The notes beneath the pieces were generated by a model, which had not been told where the DNA came from, searched no databases, and was given only the letters and a program-made list of their open reading frames with translations. Both the position numbers and the translations under genes were made by a program. Positions 1 to 11,410 of a stretch of 64,000 nt of DNA are shown here, piece by piece (the first letter of the stretch is position 1; every line of letters starts with the position of its first letter). Origin of the DNA: Eumeta japonica (Eukaryota; Arthropoda; Insecta; Lepidoptera; Psychidae); assembly GCA_005406025.1 (NCBI GenBank), contig BGZK01001564.1, positions 62,001 to 126,000 on the forward strand, in the 5' to 3' direction.

Positions 1-1975
1 CGTTTTCGTAGTGGAGCTTGTCTCTACCACATTAAATTAAATTACATAATAATGGTTACTTAGTTCACATCAAGGCCTATGTGTGTTAATGTGTACTCAC
101 TAAATAGACAGCTACACGAATTGAGGACGAATATCGATATTAAACCGAACGCGTCATTCCCTACCCAAATTAATCGATAAATCTTCAATTTGCGTACGTT
201 AAAGCAAACCCTTTTAATTTGCATGATCAATCAGACCCTTTGAAGTCGGTCAGCGTTCAAAGTTAATTTAAATTACCCGTCGATCGCGACGCGTACAATC
301 CGTCCTAGAGAATTAAATTTGTCCTTACATAGCGCCCGTTATGATTTGGATGCTTTTTTTAGGATTACGTAGAATTTTAAATCTTCTATAAGTTTAACGA
401 AATGTAGATTAAACCATCAATCGGTCTTGAAATCCAGAGTGAAAGCTATAAAGGATCTGTTGTAAAATTCAATCAAATATCGGACTATGTCTCCCACTAT
501 CATGAAAAATCCGTAAAATATGCCGCTGTAGAGTAAGGATCTCGTTTAAATTATTAATTAGGCTTTCATAGTGAAATGCATTATCAATTTAGTCGTCACA
601 CAGGCGGATTAAGTGTTCCCACTGCTATATGCTTTTGAAGATCCTGATAAATTTTCTCGCCATTCTCGTCTAGTTATGATGTTCTCCTCTGGCGTTAGAG
701 TATATAGCGACTGGTATTGCAATCGACATAAGAGTTATAAGAACACTCATAAATGCATACAAGAGGTTTTTCGATACAGTAAACATAGGTTGTGTCAATG
801 GGGTATCAAATATGTGTAATATATACATCTATACAGTGATCATGATGTTATTACTGATATCAAAAATTCTAAGACAGAGTTAGATGACGTTATCACGGAA
901 CAATAGATCCTTTTTAGCCCGCTTATTACGAAAATTATACATTATTTCTAATGTCTTAATTGGCATCTATCCAGCACCTTTGGCGAAGCAACCATCCTAT
1001 GGATGCCTAGGGCGTTGGCATATTGAAGCCCTAAAACTTTTTTCTCCACAAGACCTAAATGTCAAACTTTCTGCTTTCTCTTTCTCTTTGAAGTTTGATA
1101 AGTGAAGTTTTGGGTGTAAACAGATAAAACAGGGAATTGTAATTTTTTGAATAATTCTAAATCATCACAGCTAATACCGCTTGAAACTATCGTCTAGATA
1201 AATTGTTCAGGGTGACGTCTTGTCGAATTGTCGAATTGTCGTATCAATATACGGCAGCTGCATACAATCGCTATTCGCAGTATAATGCGCTATTGCTAGA
1301 TATATTGTAGTGTTTCCTTGGCTGACACCGACTCCAAAAATAACAATAATTGTAACTACATACATTATATTATCGTAATAATTTGATTGACTTTTGAGTA
1401 GTCTAATATTTTTCATTTCATTTTACTTAGGAGAATTAAAAAAATATTTTGATTATTGTTTGTTATTCATAGATCGTGTTGAGTTAAATTTGAAGTGGAT
1501 AGGTACCTACCTACCTTCTTGCGTGGTAAACACATAAATCGTACTTACATATTGATGAGTAGAAAAAATAAATTGATTATTAAGTTGTAGAAGAAAACGC
1601 AATTATTTTTTTTACTTTTTAGTGCATATTAATTTGTTTTGAAATAGGTTTTGTTTTGAAGATTGTTTTTTTTTGGTTTTAAACTAAATATTTAAATTTC
1701 ATACCTAAATTTGACACTAAGGGAGTCGCCTTATCGTGCCTGTTTTGTACAAGTAATAGTCAAACGGTGTAATAAGGCAATTAAAATAAAATTAATAGTC
1801 AAACACGGAAAACTATCTCAAATAAATTATGATAGCATCAATTGCATTTCTGAAAAAATAAGAAGATAAAACTAAACGTACAGAATTGAAATTTAATAGT
1901 ATATAAGTATGTATGATATTAAGAATGATAATACAATGATCAGGATAAACAGGAAAATGTAGTAGAGATACTAAG

Positions 1976-2060
1976 CAATGTGAATACAATAAAACTTTGT
2001 GTAGTAAACAATGTGAATACAATAAAACTTTGTGTAGTAAACAATGTGAATACAATAAAA
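1976..2060. repeat. 33-bp tandem repeat, about 2.6 copies
   Basis: A unit beginning CAATGTGAATACAATAAAAC recurs at 1976, 2009 and 2042, a period of exactly 33 bp. The two full copies are identical and the third stops after 19 bases. Because 33 is a multiple of three, the minus strand reads as a repeated peptide containing LYSHCLLHKVL, which accounts for the open frame there. There is no sign that this frame is a gene. The identity of the units suggests a recent local duplication. Confidence 0.85.
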
Positions 2061-2472
2061 TCTTTAACTCAACTTCTCACTTTGTCACACCTCACTCCTT
2101 AACCCACTAGTCATTAGAAGACTGATGGACTGACAACGCCCACATTTCTATACAATTTACCGCAACCACTGTTGTCGACTTTAATTATAGCCATGGACAC
2201 AGACGTGTTCTATTTAATAGTAAACGATATATCATAAATAGAAACTTCGAAAACGGTTTGATCTATCGTAAACTTTGTATTTCGTAGTTTTTTTTTTTTG
2301 TAAACAGAACACAGTCACGTTTTTGATGTGAACAAGTCCAATTTTGATCTTTATCAACAAGGAAGCTATTTTCTTATATTAATATTTATTACAATATGAG
2401 ATGAAATTCGTAACAAAATTTACGAGAAAAGTGTTTTATTAATATGAAATACCTACTTCTATGGTAACTTTA

Positions 2473-2770
2473 TGTGGCTGGCTGCAGCACGAAAACGGGC
2501 CGGCTCGAACGCTGAGCGACAACAACTCTCACAGAATACGGACGCAAAGTAACAGCTTCTGCTGTTGCGTTTCGTCCGGTGAGTGAGAATTCTGATTTCT
2601 CATTTTCTCCTCTATCACCTCACTGCCCTTCCCCCTTTCGAACAGCCCTTTACCAGATATCCGATTTATACCCTACACGCCGGTTACGCACCGGTGACTC
2701 CTCTGAGATTACAAGTGTTCATGGGCGACGAAGACCTACTCTCCGGCAGCTTATGTACATTTGCCTTTTA
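2473..2770 (+). mobile_element. SINE-like element, family A, copy 1
   Basis: About 300 bp related to segments at 30478-30772 and 56884-57211. Shared blocks in order are GGCTGCAGCACGA, a G/C-rich GGGCCGG motif, TCACAGAATACGGACG (2529 onward), AGTAACAGCTTCTGCTGTTG, a C/T-rich middle, and a tail with CATGGGCGACG at 2719 followed by CCTACTCTC and TTTGCC. I remember the tail as a common 3' end of lepidopteran non-autonomous and LINE elements. The frames crossing it are not genes. No target-site duplication was established. Confidence 0.6.
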
Positions 2771-2879
2771 AACAAAGCAATATTTTTGGGTATTAACTAG
2801 TAGTAATAATGAAATTAATTACGTTCAATATCAAATTAGACACAAGTATATAATTTATTTTGTGCATTCGAATTACCAT

Positions 2880-3035
2880 TCGCTTGAATGGGATATGAAA
2901 AACGTTGGTAGCAAACTCCTCTGCCTACCCGCTTTAGCGGTGCCATTAAAATCTTCAAAAGCATTTAAAACTCCCACACGCATTGGACCAACCAAGCTCC
3001 GTGGGAATCCTGGCCTAATGCCCTCTTAGAAAAAA
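2880..3035. repeat. Degraded dispersed repeat tail
   Basis: The segment carries GTAGCAAACTCCTCTGCCTA, a small GCTTTAGCGG/CC palindrome, and then CACGCATTGGACCAACCAAG with a GGCCTAATGCCCTC ending. I recall this pattern (CTCCTCTGCCTACCC ... GCATTGGACCA) from abundant lepidopteran retroelement 3' ends. No coding region is attached. The family call rests on memory only. Confidence 0.4.
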
Positions 3036-3584
3036 CAGATGCCGTGTAATGCATGTAAACGTAATGTAGTCTGTGTAAATATACATTATGCTAAGTTAAG
3101 ACTAATTTTATGAAGTATGTCAGTATAATTAATCAAACGTTTCATTTCAACACATTATCTGGACACCATTAAAAAAAAACTATACACAGTGGATTTTTGG
3201 ATCATTTTCCAATAGATCGACATTTGAATAAGTGTAACGACTGTAGAGCCTCGCTCATAAGCGTTTCGGGATGCACTTGGGCGGTCTCGACGATAAAATA
3301 TCCTGTTTTATGGGCGGGGATAATGCATGGGTTCGATTTCACAATACGATTCCGACATAAAAAAGGGTAGAAAGTTTACATATTAATGGGTAAAATGCGG
3401 GGGACGACCCTTCCTCTTGATACATGACCTCGTGTTTATACATGTTGAAACGACTGACCGTCGATAGTGTTATCGTTTGAGTTATTTCAAGCATTTGTTT
3501 CTTGTATAAATTAAAATTCAATTTAATTTCAAATTCAACAACTTTTCAAGATACTCGAAAAATTGCAGAGACTCTCAGCGACTT

Positions 3585-3613
3585 TCTCTCTCTCTCTCTC
3601 TCTCTCTGTCTCT
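3585..3613. repeat. TC dinucleotide microsatellite
   Basis: An almost pure run of TC repeats with one G interruption at 3608, inside the presumed upstream intron. Confidence 0.95.
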
Positions 3614-4336
3614 AACAGATGCTAACGCGTAGACGACACGGTGCTTATTTCGTGTTAAAATATGTTTTTGTAAAAATATCTATCTATCATGTTACACACA
3701 TTTGCAAAGAACAACAATGTCTTTCAAAAAAATTTCTTTATGATTATTTTTCGATTATTATTCAGTTCTAGAGATAGAGTTTTCCATTTTAAGTGTTTAA
3801 TATACTCATTTTATAAAAGTATAAAAGTGACTTCTTTTATCGATTTAAAAATTACGTAATTGTGCAGCTTGACAAACTTAACAAAGTTTTTAATTAAAAA
3901 AGAGGATTGCTCTGTTTAGTACTCTACTTAGTGTTTCATATTATGTGAATATAATAATTCAGTATTTTATATATATTATATTCAATTTATAGTAAATGAA
4001 TATTTATGTTATTTGATATAACATAATGCAAAACGAAAGGAACAACGTTTCAACCGGCTGTCCCTTTTCCACATTTTTTTTATTTTGTTGATCTCCTCGA
4101 CACTTTTTAAGAACTCATTCGTTTCCAAAGCGTTTTCATTTTTGGAACGCATCATATTATTTCCCTTTTATATTATTGTATTGTACTAAATTCAGTGATT
4201 GCTAAATATATTTTTTTCGCAATTGAACCTCTATCAACATCCTTCCCTAACAATGTGATAAACGCTCATGTCGCCGCTATGCAAAAATGATGTAATTCCT
4301 CTGTCACGTTCAATAAAACGTCTACGTTCTCCGCAG

Positions 4337-4499
4337 ATTCGGCACGGGCTTCTGTTTCACGGTGGTGTACGCCGCCCTGCTGACCAAGACCAACCGCATC
4401 TCGAGGATCTTCAACGCCAGCAAGCACTCAGCGAAGCGGCCCGTGCTCATCTCGCCCAGCTCGCAGCTGGCCATCTGCGCCGCCCTCATCTCCATCCAG
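4337..4499 (+). CDS. Metabotropic glutamate receptor, exon encoding TM3 to start of TM4
   Basis: First of five exons here that encode the C-terminal half of a class C GPCR for glutamate. The first base completes a codon split with an exon outside the window. The frame then reads [20 protein letters not shown] (TM3 and the TM3 cytoplasmic end), [14 protein letters not shown] (second intracellular loop) and [13 protein letters not shown] (start of TM4). These are hallmark mGluR segments, notably the [14 protein letters not shown] stretch. The acceptor is TCTCCGCAG ending at 4336. The donor at 4500 (CAG/GTTTTAC) is weaker than usual. The exon ends on a whole codon, in phase 0 with the next exon. 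Third positions are strongly G/C, unlike the flanks. The product is a plasma-membrane receptor that couples glutamate to G proteins. The mGluRA-like (group II) assignment comes from recalled similarity to the Drosophila receptor. Confidence 0.94.
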
Positions 4500-7400
4500 G
4501 TTTTACATTTCCCTTGAAATTAATTTGAAGCGAATGATATCCCTCGCAGCTGAAATTACTAACAAATTAAAAAAAAATACATCTATACTAATGCAAAATT
4601 AAATACACGACAATATAATACCGGCTTTAGGTTTTGGCATTAAAATAAAATTTAACGCAATTTTGTGTCGTCCCTAATAGTGTTCATTAAAATCTATACT
4701 AATGCAACATTTAGTACTAGCATTAGAATTTGCATCCAAGTTAAATTGAAACCATATAGAAACTTAATAGAAACCATTGATTGAATTTATTCTAATACAA
4801 TACTCAGGTTTACGAAAATTTTACACGTCTTAGACTCTCGCATCAAAGTAAAATTGAGTGCATTTATATATGTTCTTTATAAAAACTGTAAAATTAAAAA
4901 TTATGTATAACTTTTTATGTAAAAAACAATATAAATCCACATACGTTTCTAAAAATCTACAGCAATTTCTTATTATACTCTTGGACCGTGTTTTAAGATG
5001 TGTATATGAATATCTTGAACAATTAATAACAGAAATAATACAAGGACATGAATAATAAAATTAAATTGTTAATTTGTAAAACCCCTGACGCAAACGATAC
5101 CTCTAAAAAGCAAAAAAATAATGCATATTGAATCTTTAAATTTAGTGTAATTAGTAGGTAATGCTTTGATCCGAGCGTCGTCGTGTCGACGATCCGTTAT
5201 ATGAACCGTGAAATCTTAATTAGGACTTAAACTCGACAATCAGATGTTAATGTTTTGATATTTATTTACTATGCCTAGGAAGCTTACTTATATTTAAAAT
5301 TCCTACTTTATCGTTTTTAGTTGTATTCTGTTATCATGTTCATGTACTTATCCGTCCCCCGACACAACAACAACAACTCAGATCATAATGTTACCCATTA
5401 CACACATTAAATTTAAAGGGCCAATATCTACGTATTATTTTTTTAAACTTTTTAGAGGTATTGTTTACGTTAGCTATATTTTAATTTATAATTCAATTTT
5501 ATTTTCTGTTTTTTAAACATCATACAATATATAGTATGTACTAGTAGGCACGCTACGATCAGCAACTGTCTTTAAGTTGCAACGGACCATAGTAGAAAAT
5601 ATCCGGTTTAAAGTCAAGCTTACGTAGCCTTAAATCACATAAAAACCTGCAAAGTTTTAACGTTTGTGAACTCAATAAAAGGACAACTGTTTTATAATCC
5701 TCATGATAAATCGGCTTTAGCAGAAAAGTAAATAATGAGAAGCAGAATGTTGATACTGTAATCTTGTACAAAGTATTGTACTTCATTATATAAAAATGAT
5801 TTAATATTTAAAATACTTTTAATTTTTTTTATAATCAAATAAACGAAAAAGTTTGAATAAAACGTCTGTTTTATTTAATTTTGCAATAAATTCTATTAAA
5901 GGATATTTTGTCGAAAAATTGTAATTTGATGTATGAAATTATTAGCCTATATTAAGATCGAGCACAAACCGCCAAAAAAAGAACGTTTCTTATTTGGGGA
6001 CTCACTTTAATTCTTAACTTTATTTTATTTTTAGTATTTCATTTCATAGAAATTATAGCAATACACGCCCTGTGAAGATTTTAAGTGTATGCCTATTATA
6101 GTTCAAAAGATACTGCCCCGTAACAAACGAACTGACGGACAGAGAGATGGATTGACAGACGCGTAGGGTTAGTAATAGGGTCCTTTGACACTCTTTGGGT
6201 ACGGAACTCCAAAAACGGTAAAATATGTACAGAAAGACAAAATCTACGTGATTATTTATAAATATATCCTAGCAATTCAAGGCGTTTGCATCCGCGAGGA
6301 AATAGACAATTCATTTTTTCCCCGTCTCGACTGACGTTTTTTGCTCGTCGTACACTTAACTCGTAGGCGTATCGTGATTGCTTGTAGCCTAAAGCCATTC
6401 TTAAATACGGTAGAATATTATATCAGACAAGTCTCAAATTTATTTTAAGAAGACATTCTTTTTGCGTTTCATTTCTCTTTGTAATTCTAGAATTTTAGGG
6501 TATAAATTACACTAGGATTTATTTATTTATTATAATGTACTATAGATCGTCTGGGACTTCGGCCATATGAATATAAAATACATTGTTGTTCCCATTTCGG
6601 TTTTTGTTTATAATAAAAAGCAACAAGATCCACCTTCAATCGAGTACAATATAATATTGTTGCAGTTGCTACGAAAATTGAGGTTCAGGTATTGATGTAA
6701 GAATAATTAAATATATTATAAAAATAGAGAAAATATATAATTCACACTACTTTCTGGCGCCAAAATCCTCTACAAGCCACTACAACACTTTCACTCAGAG
6801 GCACTTAACGCACTTGTCGTAAAAAAAATGCTGAACTCTGACGTGCCAGGTCCTCGTTCTTATATTTTCGTATTACTAGTATAACTTTACCTAACCTAAC
6901 CATTTATCATTAGCATCTGTAGTTGTAAACAACGCCTTATGTAGATCTTGTTAATCATCAACCAAGTCGTAAACTGAAATTTCTAAAGCAATCTATCCAA
7001 TCAAAACTAGCAGATTTTGTAAACACTTCCAATGTAAAATGGAGTCCTTTTCTTTTATTTATTGGCAAAAGGGCTATTCTTTATCTTTTTAATACAGTCA
7101 CAAGGCCGCATCAATATTTCCAGATTCTTCTTAGATTTATAAACTCCGAACGTGACATCAATTTAGATGCTTTTTTTCCACATAAAATACCGGGAGAATT
7201 GTATACAGCCAAAACATATTTAAACATAAAGACTTAGTTACGAACTTTATTTTGATAAATAAACTAATGTTTTTAATACGTCATTTAATTTTACGTACAG
7301 TATCATAATAATAATTATTATAATGCTTGTTATTATTATTTGTTAAAAGTTATCATAGCGGATTTTTTTGAAAAAGTACCTAATTCTATACAATTCCTTC

Positions 7401-7983
7401 CTAACACACATACGAACGTCATTTTAATGTATCCCCAAACGAATTTGGCATTGCACTCTCTTAGAGTGTGCTGGTGGCACACTTTTTTATACACTATTAC
7501 GGTTAATTCTTAGCTCTTATTATGTATAGTAATAAACTATATATTTTACATTATTTTTTTTATTTTTTAATTAAGAACGCAAATGTTGATAAGCGTGAAA
7601 ACGCATCGCAGTTAATAGATAAGCACAAATATAGTGACAGAGAGATAAACAGACGTGCACCGCGAAACTCGTTTACATACTACCTTTTATATAAAGATTG
7701 TAAAGGTAAAAGTGATTCCTTAGTGATCTCATTAAAAACAACCTTAAAAATCAATAGATTAAATCAAAATTTGTTACATATAGAAGATTTATCAGTGCTC
7801 AATTGAACTGATCAATAAAGTTCAATTAATAAGAGTTGATAAAATCAACGATCCAATCGCTGTAAGACCACAATCAGTTGTTACTTAAAAAGGAATTCGA
7901 ACGAAGGAATCAGAAACCTACAGATACAGAATTTGGCACTACACTATTTTTTTTATAGTAAAACAAAATAACAACATTGGCAG
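4500..7983 (+). other. mGluR intron, 3.5 kb
   Basis: Non-coding AT-rich interval between two confidently joined exons (phase 0). The only recognisable content is a retroelement 3' tail near 6110-6215. The open frame at 7522-7806 has AT-rich composition and no recognisable motif. The acceptor TTGGCAG at 7977-7983 has a weak pyrimidine tract but joins in frame. Confidence 0.85.
6110..6215 (+). repeat. Retroelement 3'-tail remnant
   Basis: The segment contains GACGGACAGAGAGATGGATT, GACAGACGCG, then GGGTCCTTTGACACTCTTTG and GGGTACGGAACTCC. I recall the order 'acagacggacagac ... gggttcc ... ggtacggaac' as a common lepidopteran RTE-type LINE or SINE terminus. Similar pieces occur at 52370-52460 (+) and 61735-61830 (-). 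It is too diverged for exact borders. Confidence 0.5.
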
Positions 7984-8197
7984 GTCTTAATAGTGGTGGT
8001 ATGGATGGTGGTAGCACCAGCTCGCGCCATGTTCCACCACCCCACCCGCGAAGACAACATGCTGGTCTGCGATTCCATGGTCGACGCTTCATACATGATC
8101 GCGTTCTTCTATCCCATCGTGCTGATCCTGGTTTGCACCGTCTACGCTGTTCTCACTCGGAATATTCCAGAAGCTTTCAACGAGAGCAAACATATAG
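7984..8197 (+). CDS. Metabotropic glutamate receptor, exon encoding TM4, ECL2, TM5 and ICL3
   Basis: The reading frame continues directly from the previous exon. It gives VLIVVVWMVVAPARA (TM4), then a second extracellular loop with HHPTREDNMLVCDSMVD, which contains the Cys that in class C receptors pairs with a Cys at the top of TM3. SYMIAFFYPIVLILVCTVYA (TM5) and LTRNIPEAFNESKHIG (third intracellular loop) follow. The NIPEAFNESKxIGF stretch is among the most conserved in metabotropic glutamate receptors and contacts G proteins. The acceptor is CAG at 7981-7983. The donor at 8198 is GTAAGC, a strong site. The exon ends after one base of a Gly codon (phase 1), completed by GC at 18375. Length is 214 bp, 71 codons plus one base, with no disruption. 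Confidence 0.95.
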
Positions 8198-8639
8198 GTA
8201 AGCAAAAATGGTTTTAAGGCTATATTTATCACCATAGAAAAAGATAAGTCATTCGGTTCTATTTTAGGCTTACGTCAATAAGGATACTACTTACTATTAC
8301 TCTGTACGTAAAAAAATGATTATAATACGAAAATATAGTGCCTATCCTATTTTGTAACTTAGTTATTTCAGAAAGATGCTATGGATAAGTGGCTTGGGAT
8401 AGTTAGATAGCTTTACCTAAACATATGGATGTCTCGATATTCTGTTTAATGGCACTCTTTATTGGCAGTGTATACCTTCATACTATCAGAACACAGAATG
8501 GTTCCATTGAAAATTACTGGATCTCGGGTTGTCGAACCTCTGATCACGCCCGAAATAATACCATACATTTTATATTATACCCGAAGCCTCACAAAATTTT
8601 ATCAAAATAAAAAATTACCATGTCGTCCATCAACATACA

Positions 8640-8935
8640 AACGTGGCGCATACGAAAATCCCAAAATGGAAACGCCGTATTTCGCGGCGGCCGGCGACGG
8701 CGGGACGTGAAGACATCAAAAAAGGATGAGAAATATGTTTACCCGACGTCATTTCATAATAAATATCAATTCCACTTCCTCGCCGTCCGTCCGTTTGACA
8801 CGTCCCATATTATAAGGGCCCGAACTAAAGAGAAATGGCATCGAGATACGCCGCGGCCGACCCGGCGGCCCCGGCGGTGATCGATGGCGATGAGACGGCT
8901 GCGCGGGCGCGGCCGGAGCGCGGCATGCGTTCTAC
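8640..8935. other. CpG-rich island in mGluR intron
   Basis: Two GC-dense patches, around 8683-8715 (GCGGCGGCCGGCGACGGCGG) and 8850-8925 (CCGCGGCCGACCCGGCGGCC and GCGCGGGCGCGGCCGGAGCG), stand out from AT-rich intron about 450 bp after the TM5 exon. Overlapping open frames here come from GC content and have no recognised domain. Possible roles are an intronic promoter, an enhancer, or the 5' exon of another transcript. There is no direct evidence for any of these. Confidence 0.6.
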
Positions 8936-9787
8936 TATATTATAATGGGACTTGCTCTGTAATGAATCGTTTCCTGAATTCAGTATTGCTTAATTTGATT
9001 CCAATCAAAACAAAAGAGAAAGTAATGTGATATCCAAATCACATTATTTCTTGTAATAGTTTTATATGAAATAAGATAACAGACTTAAATCTAATACTAA
9101 ACGAATTAAATGAAAATATTCTTAAGAAAAATAATCTTAGATTTCACTTTATTTATTTAAATGAATGATTCCGATTCTGTTTTATTCCAATTAAAAAAAT
9201 GAATGAATCCTCCAGTCAGCACTACACATTACTGGCGTCGCATGATCATATACTATTACATAGATTATATTTGTATACGCACACGTCCAGCGGTGGTGCC
9301 TAAGTCGTTGATGTGGTTGACTGCGACACCCTCGAGTTTCCGTAAACTTTAAAAGAATCGAAAGACGAAAGCCTTTTTTTGACGTAGTACTTTTTCCTAT
9401 AATTGCTTAGAATTAAAAAAAAGGCCTAACAACTCTGATATCATCTACATCCTTATCTGGTTTAACATCACTATAAATACACCATCACATAAAGATAGTC
9501 AGAAATGAATAAAAAAAAATCCTACTTCAAAAAGTCCTTAAATTAAGAAGTTAGTACTAATTTCTAAAGTCGCAAAAGAAATTTAAACTAGTGAAATTCC
9601 TTATTAATTAAATATATACAGTAAATACTTGATTTTTTTCTTTTTGGAGTCTTCGCTGTCGTCTTCCGTCGACTTTATAAGACAAAAGTTGGTATAAAAC
9701 ATTTAGTAAGTAAATATAATAAATATTCTACGTAATTAGGGTACGTAAGTTAAACAACGAAGTTTTTTTGTACGTTTAATTATATCC

Positions 9788-10005
9788 TGGCTCCATCAGA
9801 CCCTCATCAAAAAATGTAATATTAAAAGCTCGTCAAAACAAAACAAATAAGCCCAAACTCGATGGGTTTCCTAGTGGCTCTTGAATATTTCCACTATCCA
9901 ACTCCTGGCTTCACCATTGGACCCTTTTTACAGAACGTAATTTATAAGACTCGTTAAAACAAAACGAAAAACCCAAACCAAACTCAAACTCAATACTAAT
10001 TAGTA
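9788..10005 (-). repeat. Two-copy diverged 120-bp tandem repeat, minus orientation
   Basis: Two units about 118 bp apart start at GGCTCCATCAGACCC (9790) and GGCTTCACCATTGGACCC (9907). Each is followed by an A-rich CTCGT(C/T)AAAACAAAAC block and an AAACCCAAAC/AGCCCAAACTCGAT block. Reverse-complemented, these match the order of motifs in the array at 28914-29245 (GGTCTGATGATGGAGC, GAACTC.GTAATTAAAC, ATCGAGTTTGGGCTCGTT, GACGAGTACTTTG). This copy is more decayed. Confidence 0.55.
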
Positions 10006-10301
10006 TCCAAGATCTGACGTTTTTTGAAGATTTATCGTTTTGATAAATCCCGTATATCATGTATACGAAATTTCTCAAAACCAATCAAATGACTCCTAAT
10101 TCGAAAATTTATTGAAGCCATTAAAGATCAGTTTTTTCAACAAGTCTCATCATTATTCTCTAACTCCTCGGCATTATGAAGCACTGTGGCTTCCATCTTT
10201 TGCTCAAAAGCATGAGATGACGGCTCCCAGACGCAAACACTTGAATAACTTATAAAAATAGTACAAATACAATATATGGAGTTATAATACTTGAGGTTAC
10301 C

Positions 10302-10334
10302 CCTCGATTTTTTTGGGATCCCATCAGCAGATCC
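10302..10334 (-). repeat. 33-bp dispersed repeat core shared with 49771-49803
   Basis: The reverse complement reads GGATCTGCTGATGGGATCCC followed by AAAAAAATCGAGG. It matches 49771-49803 in the opposite orientation with very few differences. Weaker similarity continues on both sides (a TATTA/CATATA-rich block), so this is probably the core of a larger decayed element. The ORF crossing it on the minus strand is not considered a gene. Confidence 0.55.
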
Positions 10335-10785
10335 TAACTTGATGACGATGGGACTACCTCGCGAGTATGCTTTTTCCAAAAAAAATTCAGGATCAATTGA
10401 CAATTAACAAATATGTCACGTAATATACGCATAAAAAATACAAATGAAATAAGTACCTCCTCTTATTTTGGAGTCGGTCAAATATGATATAAATAATACT
10501 TATTTTATATTGAATTATTAATATTATTAAAAGTTCACGCTTGTCTCCCAGGACAGTAGGAAGGGATCACGGATTTCCACAGAATACAAACTGCATCTCT
10601 CTCGTTTCACCGACATCCATCGAGTATAGACGCGAGTTCTTCGGTTTCGGGCGCTTATTTGGCTCTTTTTTGATATCGCACCCATTTTGTCTGCATAATA
10701 TTTCTAAGGCCACCTTTGCCGACCTTTTCATCGCATATCATTATTGTTTTTAATAATTAAGTTATTCAGAATTTATTTTATACTA

Positions 10786-10835
10786 GGTGTCGCCCGTGGT
10801 TCCGCCCGCGTGGACGCACAATGAATTTGATCGTA
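10786..10835 (+). repeat. Short retroelement terminus (ACTAGGTGTCGCCCG type)
   Basis: ACTAGGTGTCGCCCGTGGTT followed by CCGCCCGCGTGGACGCAC fits the recalled lepidopteran pattern 'actagcNNtcgcccgcggcttcgcccgcgt' found at many RTE-like element ends. A related but diverged terminus is at 16927. Only the first 50 bp are recognisable. Confidence 0.5.
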
Positions 10836-11289
10836 TCTTAAAAAAATTTTAAACACTCTTTGCACATTTATTGATCGTCAGCCGACAGAGTTGGGATGAG
10901 TACGACACAACGCAAAAGCAATGAAGAAAAAATATCATAAACGTTTGTCGTTACGTTTGTTTTCACGTTCAAACACTCGCAGCCATCTAGATCGCCGAGC
11001 TTACCTCTTTTTTATAATGAACATTTAATAATAAATAACATTTACAATAACCCTAAATGCTTTCATTGAGGTTATATGGGTTTTTTTAAACAATGACAAA
11101 AATCTAGTGCAATTATTTTTCCAAATAACAACTATGATTGTTTGATTCTCAAATTACCCGTATAACTAAATCCCTTCATTCTGATCGAAACGAGATTTTA
11201 CGTTATGTACATTCGACAACAGCATGTCTGTTGCATGAAATTTTACATGAATCTGAATTGTTTTTCCAAGCTAATTTTTAAAATATATA

Positions 11290-11323
11290 CCGTTTTTATG
11301 TAACAGCAGTTACATAAAAACGG
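11290..11323. repeat. Perfect 14-bp inverted repeat
   Basis: Arms CCGTTTTTATGTAA (11290-11303) and TTACATAAAAACGG (11310-11323) are perfect complements around a CAGCAG hexamer. The structure could be a hairpin or a relic of terminal inverted repeats. No further symmetry extends outward. Confidence 0.85.
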
Positions 11324-11410
11324 AATATGTTTTACCCTCATAAAGTCACAGGATTTTTCAATAAAAATGCACATAGCTTAAGTTATAAAAATTAATTGGA
11401 TGTATCGTAT

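Larger units (their letters stand above)
1..4336 (+). other. Intron sequence upstream of the first visible mGluR exon
   Basis: AT-rich DNA with no coding exon that I could recognise. I looked for the TM1-TM2 part of the receptor and for GC-rich, spliceable segments and found none, so the upstream receptor exons probably lie before the window. It ends in a good acceptor with a pyrimidine-rich tract at 4322-4336. It holds a 33-bp tandem repeat, a SINE-like element, a repeat tail and a TC microsatellite, each listed separately. It could also contain an unrecognised promoter or UTR. The assignment as intron is inference. Confidence 0.6.

Noticed and set aside
6886..6900. CCTAACCTAACC, telomere-like (TTAGG)n complement; also near 29838
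   Set aside because: Only two to three units at each place. Too short for an interstitial telomere and frequent by chance in insect DNA.
11290..11323. miRNA precursor
   Set aside because: Stem of 14 bp with a 6-base loop is shorter than a pre-miRNA stem (about 22 bp or more).
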